The notes under the pieces were generated by a model. The model had not been told where the DNA came from. It searched no databases and saw only the letters and a program-made list of their open reading frames with translations. The position numbers and the translations under genes are program-made. Positions 58,159 through 64,000 of a stretch of DNA of 64,000 nt are shown one piece after another. The number at the start of each line of letters is the position of its first letter. Positions within the stretch are counted from its first letter, which is position 1. This stretch comes from Acidovorax sp. NCPPB 4044 (GTDB taxonomy: Bacteria > Pseudomonadota > Gammaproteobacteria > Burkholderiales > Burkholderiaceae_C): assembly GCF_028069655.1 (NCBI RefSeq), contig NZ_JAMCOS010000001.1, positions 2,262,001 to 2,326,000 of the forward strand, in the 5' to 3' direction.

Positions 58159-58952
58159 GCGCCGCGGCCGCCCTCCCCGCGCCCGCCTTCACCGTTCTCA
58201 TTCCCGCCCGGCTGTCGTCCACGCGGCTGCCCGACAAGCCGCTGGCCGACATCGGCGGCGTGCCCATGGTGGTGCGCGTGGCGCAGCGTGCCATGCAGAG
58301 CCAGGCGGCGCGCGTGGTCGTCGCGGCCGACCATCCCCGCATCCTGGAGGCCTGTGCGGCCCATGGCGTGCAGGCCGTCGCCACCCGTGCCGACCACCCG
58401 AGCGGCAGCGACCGCCTGGCCGAAGCCTGCGCGCAGCTCGGGCTCTCGGGCGACGACATCGTCGTGAACGTCCAGGGCGACGAGCCGCTGATCGACCCGG
58501 CGCTCATCGACGCGGTGGCGGCCTTGCTGCCCGCCCGCCCCGATGCGGCGATGGGCACGGCTGCGCACGCCATCCACACGCTGGCCGACTACGCCAACCC
58601 GAACGTGGTGAAGGTCGTGCTCGATGCGCGCGGGCTGGCGCACTATTTCAGCCGCGCACCGATCCCGCACGCGCGCGATCACGCGGGGGCTGCCTGGTGG
58701 GACGCCGGCCACGCGGGGGTTCCGCCCGGGTATGCGCCGCTGCGGCACGTGGGCATCTACAGCTACCGCGCAGCCTTCCTGCGGGCGTTTCCCGCGCTGG
58801 CGCCCGCGCCCACCGAGGCACTCGAAGCACTCGAGCAATTGCGTGCGCTCTGGCACGGGCACCGCATCGCCGTGCACGTGACCGACTCGGCGCCGGGCCC
58901 GGGTGTGGACACGCCGGCGGACCTGGCGCGCGTGCGCGAACTGCTGGGCTGA
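58155..58952 (+). CDS. kdsB: 3-deoxy-manno-octulosonate cytidylyltransferase
   Basis: A 265-residue enzyme that activates KDO as CMP-KDO for lipopolysaccharide core synthesis. It contains the nucleotidyltransferase motif [35 protein letters not shown], the middle motif [19 protein letters not shown], and [38 protein letters not shown]. The start overlaps the Trm112-like gene by 4 nt. It is part of the exbB-exbD-lpxK-kdsB block. Confidence 0.96.
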   Translation: MSAAAALPAPAFTVLIPARLSSTRLPDKPLADIGGVPMVVRVAQRAMQSQAARVVVAADHPRILEACAAHGVQAVATRADHPSGSDRLAEACAQLGLSGDDIVVNVQGDEPLIDPALIDAVAALLPARPDAAMGTAAHAIHTLADYANPNVVKVVLDARGLAHYFSRAPIPHARDHAGAAWWDAGHAGVPPGYAPLRHVGIYSYRAAFLRAFPALAPAPTEALEALEQLRALWHGHRIAVHVTDSAPGPGVDTPADLARVRELLG

Positions 58953-59097
58953 TCGCGCGCGCCGGGACCGTCATGACAGTGCCATCTCTGTCAGCCAGAC
59001 GGAAGGGCACGCATGCTATCCTTGCCCGCGATAAAAAGCGCCACCCGGGCTCCACGGCACGCCCCGGGCCTCGGCGCTTGGCGAATTCAACACTTAG

Positions 59098-59763
<666 letters not shown>

Positions 59764-59812
59764 CGGACGCCGCCGGGCCTGCCGGGCCCGGTCCGCTGAA
59801 AAGCCTCTCACG

Positions 59813-59839
59813 AAAAACGCCGCCCCCGGGCGGCGTTTT
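59813..59839. terminator. Bidirectional terminator between adk and ansA
   Basis: AAAACGCCGCCC is followed by a short CCG loop and GGGCGGCGTTTT. It lies between two convergent genes. Confidence 0.85.
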
Positions 59840-59884
59840 GCATGGTGCGGCGGATACCGTGTCCGGAGCCCGCTTCGTGCCGGA

Positions 59885-60856
59885 TCAGGCGCCCCTGGAA
59901 ATCAGCTCCAGCAGCAGATCCACGCGCGCCTTCACCGCGCTCATGCCCTGGCTGTCCCGCAGCGTGTCGCCAGCACGCGGCAGTACCTGGCCCAGCGGGC
60001 AGCGGGTGGCCACCCGCACCGCCACGCCCGCCGCCTGCGCACGCTCCAGCGCCGCCTGGAGCCGGTGGTGCAAGGTCCCGTTGCCGGTCGCCGCCACCAC
60101 CAGGCCGTGCACGCCGTCCGCCACCAGCAGGTCCACCGCACGGCCCGTCGCCCCCGCATGGGAGAGGACGATTTCCACGCGCGGCCACTCCGGTGTTTTT
60201 GCTACGTTTTCAATAGCAATCTTTGCAGATTCGACGGCGACATGGGGCCAATCGGACGCCAGGCGGACCGTGCCCTGCTCCACCCAGCCCAGCGGGCCCG
60301 CGTCGGCCGATGCGAAGGCATGCAGGCGGTAGGGATGCACCTTCTGCACGAGGCGTGCGCCGTGCACCTCGCCCGCGGCCACGGTGACCACGCCGCGCGC
60401 GCCGGGCGTGGTGATGACGGCCATGGCATCGAGCAGGTTCTGCGGGCCGTCCGGGGCCTGCGCCGTGGCCGGGCGCATGGCCGACACCAGCACCACGGGC
60501 TTGTGCGCCGCGCCCGCCAGCACGCGGTGCAGGAACCACGCGGTTTCTTCCAGCGTGTCGGTGCCGTGCGTGATGGCGAGGCCCCGCACCTGCGGGTCGG
60601 CCAGCCGCTCCGCGCAGCGCACAGCGAGGGCGCCCCAGACCGCGTCATCCATGTCCTTGCTGTCGATCTGCGCGACCTGCTCGGCCTCGAAGGCCGCGCC
60701 CTGGCCCGCCCGCTCCAGCCCCGGCACCGCCGCGAGCAGCTGCTCAACCCCTACCTGCGCCGCGGTGTAGCCGATGTTGTCCTCCGCGCTCGCGGCCGTT
60801 CCCGCGATCGTCCCGCCGGTGCCGAGCACCACGATTTTTCCTGCAACCACTTGCAT
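59885..60856 (-). CDS. ansA: Asparaginase
   Basis: A 323-residue type I/II asparaginase-like amidohydrolase. It has the N-terminal motif [30 protein letters not shown] with the catalytic Thr, and the second motif [21 protein letters not shown]. Further sequence is [25 protein letters not shown]. It hydrolyses asparagine (and perhaps glutamine) to the acid and ammonia. No signal peptide is seen. Near residues 212-219 the frame crosses a hairpin-only copy of the dispersed element. The start lies 13 bp from a LexA box. Confidence 0.9.
   Translation of the reverse strand: MQVVAGKIVVLGTGGTIAGTAASAEDNIGYTAAQVGVEQLLAAVPGLERAGQGAAFEAEQVAQIDSKDMDDAVWGALAVRCAERLADPQVRGLAITHGTDTLEETAWFLHRVLAGAAHKPVVLVSAMRPATAQAPDGPQNLLDAMAVITTPGARGVVTVAAGEVHGARLVQKVHPYRLHAFASADAGPLGWVEQGTVRLASDWPHVAVESAKIAIENVAKTPEWPRVEIVLSHAGATGRAVDLLVADGVHGLVVAATGNGTLHHRLQAALERAQAAGVAVRVATRCPLGQVLPRAGDTLRDSQGMSAVKARVDLLLELISRGA
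60199..60219. repeat. Dispersed hairpin element, hairpin-only copy F (inside ansA)
   Basis: TTGCTA and its complement TAGCAA flank a 9-nt loop. The ATGCCGCCGGAT head is missing. In the ansA frame the hairpin is translated as AIENVA. Confidence 0.6.
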
Positions 60857-60868
60857 CGCCTCGATAAA

Positions 60869-60884
60869 CTGTTTAAAAATACAG
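60869..60884. promoter_or_regulatory. LexA (SOS) box
   Basis: CTGT-N8-ACAG with an AT-rich centre (CTGTTTAAAAATACAG), a perfect palindrome of the SOS type. It lies 13 bp upstream of ansA and 80 bp upstream of lexA, so LexA probably represses lexA here and might also affect ansA. Confidence 0.9.
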
Positions 60885-60964
60885 TGACTGGATCGAACCA
60901 CAGCTTTTTTGCCCGGTCCACCCCGCGCCCCCGGCGCGCCGTTCCCTTCACCGGAGTGCTCCGC

Positions 60965-61639
60965 ATGCTCGACAGCCCCAAGCTCACCGCCCGCCAGCAG
61001 CAAATCCTCGATCTGATCCAGACGGCCATCTCCCGCACCGGCGCCCCGCCCACGCGGGCCGAAATCGCTGCCGAGTTCGGCTTCAAATCCGCCAATGCGG
61101 CCGAAGAGCACCTGCAGGCCCTCGCACGCAAGGGCGTGATCGAACTGGTGAGCGGCACGTCCCGCGGCATCCGGCTGCGCGGCGAGGCCGTCAGGTCCCT
61201 CAATGCCGCGCGCGGCGCACAGTTCCATCTGCCGATTCCCGGGCTCACCCAATTGGCGCTGCCCCTCATCGGCCGCGTGGCCGCCGGCTCGCCGATTCTC
61301 GCCCAGGAACACGTCGACCAGACCTACAGCGTGGAAGGCAGCCTCTTCCAGCACAAGCCCGACTACCTTCTCAAGGTGCGCGGCATGTCGATGCGCGACG
61401 CCGGCATCATGGACGGCGACCTGCTCGCCGTGCAGTCCACGCGCGAGGCACGCAACGGCCAGATCATCGTGGCCCGCCTGGGCGACGACGTCACCGTGAA
61501 GCGGCTGCGCCGCACCGCCGGCACCATCGAACTGCTGCCCGAGAACCCGGACTACCCGGTCATCACCGTCCAGCCCGGGGAACCGTTCGAGATCGAAGGC
61601 CTGGCCGTGGGCCTGATCCGCAACACCATGCTCATGTAG
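60965..61639 (+). CDS. lexA: LexA repressor
   Basis: A 224-residue SOS repressor. The N-terminal winged helix is [56 protein letters not shown]. The self-cleavage site Ala107-Gly108 lies in [11 protein letters not shown], with catalytic Ser142 (GMSMRDAG) and Lys179 (VTVKRLRR). On DNA damage RecA filaments trigger its cleavage. A perfect LexA box precedes it. Confidence 0.97.
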   Translation: MLDSPKLTARQQQILDLIQTAISRTGAPPTRAEIAAEFGFKSANAAEEHLQALARKGVIELVSGTSRGIRLRGEAVRSLNAARGAQFHLPIPGLTQLALPLIGRVAAGSPILAQEHVDQTYSVEGSLFQHKPDYLLKVRGMSMRDAGIMDGDLLAVQSTREARNGQIIVARLGDDVTVKRLRRTAGTIELLPENPDYPVITVQPGEPFEIEGLAVGLIRNTMLM

Positions 61640-61708
61640 CAGCCGGCCGGCGCGGCCCGCGCGGTGCTTCCGGCCCTGTCAGGCCTGCCGGAACCCATTC
61701 GGGCCCAG

Positions 61709-61721
61709 CCCCCCCCCCCCC
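61709..61721 (+). repeat. Homopolymer of 13 C
   Basis: An uninterrupted run of 13 cytosines lies 145 bp upstream of the next gene. Such tracts are slippage-prone in cells and in sequencing. Confidence 0.8.
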
Positions 61722-61865
61722 GGCTTTCAAAGCCCTCCTGCGTTGCCCAGGTGGCGGGCGTATGGCGATCCATTTCGCGTGGATGGCCAACCCTGCGGCA
61801 TCGCCCTGCCTGTTCCAAGCCAATCCTGCCAGTGTTCAACACATTCTGACCGCTGGAGTTTTCTC

Positions 61866-62375
61866 ATGGCAAAGGCCCTTTTCGCCCCCACCACCCTGAC
61901 CGCACTCACGTCCCTCATCCCGCCGCTGCATGCGCTGGTCCGCTGGCTGCGGGGTCCGTCGCCTGCGGCACCGCCGAGCCATGTACCGGTCTGGACCCGC
62001 TGGCCCGACCAGCCGGCAGGCGGCCCTGCCGCTGCCCCTGTGGATTGCCCCGCCCTTCCCGACCGACCGGTTGACCCGCGCACCGGTGCGGACCGTGGCA
62101 CGGCGCGCGCAGCGGGCAGCTCGCTCATCGGCCTGCCCACCGTTGCCACCCCGGCCCTCGCCCCGCAATCCGTCGCCCCTGGCATCCGGCCCGACCGGCA
62201 GCAGCGGCAGGCGATGCTTCCCGGGCGCGCAACCACCACGGGCGCCCCCGGAACGGTGCGGGTGGTGAAGCGCCGCCAGGCCGGCGCGCCCGAGCGCTTC
62301 GTGATTTCCGGCCGCATGGCGGATGTGCGTGCCGAACTGGAACGCTGGGCCGCGCTGGAAGCCGTCTTGCACTGA
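61866..62375 (+). CDS. Hypothetical protein, no recognised family
   Basis: A 169-residue protein. The N-terminus MAKALFAPTTLTALTSLIPPLHALVRWLRG is mildly hydrophobic. A Pro/Ala-rich middle follows, and then a more ordered basic C-terminal segment, VRVVKRRQAGAPERFVISGRMADVRAELERWAALEAVL. No domain was recognised. The ribosome site before the ATG is weak (TTTTCTC). Confidence 0.55.
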   Translation: MAKALFAPTTLTALTSLIPPLHALVRWLRGPSPAAPPSHVPVWTRWPDQPAGGPAAAPVDCPALPDRPVDPRTGADRGTARAAGSSLIGLPTVATPALAPQSVAPGIRPDRQQRQAMLPGRATTTGAPGTVRVVKRRQAGAPERFVISGRMADVRAELERWAALEAVLH

Positions 62376-62704
62376 TCGGTTTGCCGCCGGCCCGCGCTGA
62401 CAGGGGGCCGGCAAGCGGCAAGCGGCAAGCGGCCGATAGGCGTTTTGCCGGTGCCGCGATGGCGTCCAAGAGCTTTCCGGCCGTGGCCGCGTGGCCAGAA
62501 GCCGCGGCCCCTGCCGCCGGCTCCCGCCGCATGGAGTCCCGCCACGCCACTGCTGCGGAGGACGCCCGCCGTGCGCACGCCCTTCCCGCTCCAGCCTTTT
62601 GCTTTTCCTCTCCTGCTTCCTCTTGCCCTCTTCCGACCTGTTCGGCTCGCTCGGCCCGTTCGGCCCGTTCGGCCCGTTCGGCCCGTTCGGCGCGCTCAGC
62701 TTTT
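62376..62704. other. Intergenic region with short tandem repeats
   Basis: This 329-bp gap between the hypothetical gene and hrpA contains GGCAAGC-type triplet units (62409-62431) and a run of 9-bp repeats at 62643-62696. No gene is supported. Confidence 0.6.
62643..62696 (+). repeat. Six tandem 9-bp units (CGGCCCGTT)
   Basis: Four exact CGGCCCGTT units begin at 62652, 62661, 62670 and 62679, with imperfect units CGGCTCGCT before and CGGCGCGCT after. The array ends a few bases before the hrpA stop. Confidence 0.9.
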
Positions 62705-64000
62705 TCAGCTGTTGATCTGCGCCCACAGCTTGTCCAGCCGCTTCACGCTCACGGGCTGCGGGGTGCGCAATTCCTGCGCAAAGAAGCTCACGCGCAACTC
62801 CTCCAGCAGCCAGCGGAATTCCTGCATGCGCGCATCCACCTGGCCCTTGCGCTCGGCCACCAGCCGCCAGTAGCGCTGCTCCTGCGGGCGGAGTTCCGCC
62901 AGCCGGCCGGTGTCGCGCACGGCATCGGCCCGGACCTTGTCCAGGCGCAGGGTGATGGCCTTCAGGTACCGGGGGAAGTGCGCCAGTTGGGACCACGGCG
63001 CGCCGGCCAGGAAACCCTTGGGCACGAGCCGCTGCAGTTGCTGCTGCGCATCCTGCGTGGCCTCGGGCGCGCCCTTGGTGTCCTTGATCTTGCGCACCGC
63101 GGTGGCGTATTCGGCCAGGATCGCGCCGGCCAGGCGGGCCACCTCGTTGGCGATCAGCGTGAGCCGGCCACGGCCCTCCTGCACGCGGCGCTGGAAGTCC
63201 GCCTCGTGGGTGGGCAACGGATCGACCAGGAAGGCGCGGTCCAGGGCGACGTCGATGATCTGCGCGCGCAGCTCCTCCTGGGTGCCCAGCGGCATGTAGG
63301 CCACGGCCATTTTCTGCAGGTCCGGGATGTTCTTTTCCAGGTACTTGAGCGCGTCCTTGATCTGCAGGGCGAAGAGCCGGCGCAGGCCCGCGCGGTGCCG
63401 CGCGGCGGCCACCTCGGGCTCGTCGAAGACCTCGATGGTGACGGCGTCCGTGCCGTCGATGAGTGCGGGGAATCCGATCAGCGTCTGGCCGCCCTTGCGG
63501 ATCTCCATGAGTTCCGGCAGCTCGCCGAAGGTCCAGGCCGTATAGCGCTGCCCTGCCGGTGAAGCGCCAGCGTGGGCCGGGCCCGGTGCCGGGGCCGCCG
63601 CCTTGCCGCCGCCCGCGCGGGAGGGAGCAGAAACTGTGGTTTCGGTTTTTGCTCCTTTTTTAGTAGCAAACTTTTCAATGTTTCCGGCGGCATGGAGGGG
63701 TTTTTCCTCCGATACCGCGGAGCCGCCCGCCAGTTTCAGCCCCGCCAGTGCCTGGAAGGCCCCGCGCGCCTTGGCGCCCCATTCGGCCTTGAGCGCGCCC
63801 AGGTTGCGGCCCTGCCCCAGCTGCCGGCCGTCCTCGTGCACCACGCGGAAGTTCATGAACAGGTGCGGGCTCAGCATGTCGAGCTTGAAGTCGGCGCGCT
63901 TCACGTCGAGCGAGGTTTCGTCGCGCACCTGCTTGAGCAGCACGTCGATCAGGCTCCCCTGCCCGAAGCGCTCGGGCGTGCCCAGCAGTTCCGCCAGCCG
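62705..64000 (-). CDS. hrpA: ATP-dependent RNA helicase HrpA, C-terminal part
   Basis: The last 431 residues of HrpA; the helicase core lies beyond the right edge. The C-terminal DUF3418 pattern is clear: VDVLLKQVRDETSLDVKRADFKLDMLSPHLFMNFRVVHEDGRQLGQGRNLGALKAEWG, TAWTFGELPELMEIRKGGQTLIGFPALIDGTDAVTIEVFDEPEVA and FRWLLEELRVSFFAQELRTPQPVSVKRLDKLWAQI. Between them is a Gly/Ala/Pro-rich insertion that includes a translated copy of the dispersed hairpin element (LHAAGNIEKFATKKGAKTE). The frame is intact. Confidence 0.9.
   Translation of the reverse strand, partial: RLAELLGTPERFGQGSLIDVLLKQVRDETSLDVKRADFKLDMLSPHLFMNFRVVHEDGRQLGQGRNLGALKAEWGAKARGAFQALAGLKLAGGSAVSEEKPLHAAGNIEKFATKKGAKTETTVSAPSRAGGGKAAAPAPGPAHAGASPAGQRYTAWTFGELPELMEIRKGGQTLIGFPALIDGTDAVTIEVFDEPEVAAARHRAGLRRLFALQIKDALKYLEKNIPDLQKMAVAYMPLGTQEELRAQIIDVALDRAFLVDPLPTHEADFQRRVQEGRGRLTLIANEVARLAGAILAEYATAVRKIKDTKGAPEATQDAQQQLQRLVPKGFLAGAPWSQLAHFPRYLKAITLRLDKVRADAVRDTGRLAELRPQEQRYWRLVAERKGQVDARMQEFRWLLEELRVSFFAQELRTPQPVSVKRLDKLWAQINS
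63648..63697 (-). repeat. Dispersed hairpin element, copy G (inside hrpA)
   Basis: On the minus strand: CCATGCCGCCGGAAACATTG, AAAAG, then TTTGCT and AGCAAA arms around an 11-nt loop. It is a full-length copy, read in frame on the same strand within hrpA as HAAGNIEKFATKKGAKT. Confidence 0.8.

Overview
The window is a stretch of a high-GC betaproteobacterial chromosome. It most resembles a plant-associated Comamonadaceae of the Acidovorax/Paracidovorax avenae-citrulli type. Supporting signs are the smc-zipA-ligA and lpxK-Trm112-kdsB-adk blocks, several Bug-type solute receptors, a TRAP system, a type VI secretion cluster, and a perfect HrpX-type PIP box in front of a repeat-rich candidate type III effector. 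No rRNA, tRNA, CRISPR array, transposase or prophage was recognised. The species assignment is inference.

Layout. 1-3.8 kb: T6SS VgrG, an Eag-type chaperone and the N-terminus of a prePAAR/PAAR effector that runs off the left edge. 4-11 kb: ligA, zipA and smc, all on the minus strand. 11.2-19 kb: a UPF0060 protein, a GGDEF-EAL protein, an ArsB/NhaD-like permease, an ABC exporter and an acetyltransferase. 19.2-22 kb: an accessory patch with the candidate effector (four identical 153-bp tandem repeats), a DUF3309 miniprotein and an EF-hand protein. 22.2-25.3 kb: an amino-acid permease and an orphan ATP-grasp protein. 25.8-31.6 kb: valine catabolism (LysR regulator, mmsA, isobutyryl-CoA dehydrogenase, mmsB) with an LprI-like protein and a TfoX-N protein between them. 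31.7-34.6 kb: sodC and a TonB receptor.

34.7-45.8 kb is a hexuronate (galacturonate/glucuronate) oxidative catabolism locus. It holds two Bug receptors, two exported lactonases, one cytoplasmic lactonase, a DctPQM TRAP transporter, uronate dehydrogenase, a FadR-type GntR regulator with palindromic sites, and KdgD. The dehydratase and the final semialdehyde dehydrogenase are not in the window. 45.9-50.7 kb: a lipoprotein, an outer-membrane protein, an ECF sigma/anti-sigma/subtilase lipoprotein operon and a membrane protein. 50.8-55.3 kb: icd, an Asr-like protein, a DUF192 protein, sodB and xseA. 55.7-59.8 kb: exbB, exbD, lpxK, a Trm112-like protein, kdsB and adk. 59.9-64 kb: an asparaginase, lexA with its SOS box, an orphan protein and the C-terminal part of hrpA.

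Three observations stand out. (1) A dispersed element of about 45-50 bp has a constant ATGCCGCCGGATTCATTGAA-like head followed by a TTTGCTAT/ATAGCAAA hairpin. It occurs at least six times plus one hairpin-only copy, and three of these copies lie in frame inside lpxK, ansA and hrpA. (2) The PIP-box-driven repeat protein at 19181-20911 is a strong candidate type III effector. (3) In the ECF operon, the anti-sigma factor's periplasmic tail appears to resemble the propeptide of the protease encoded next to it.
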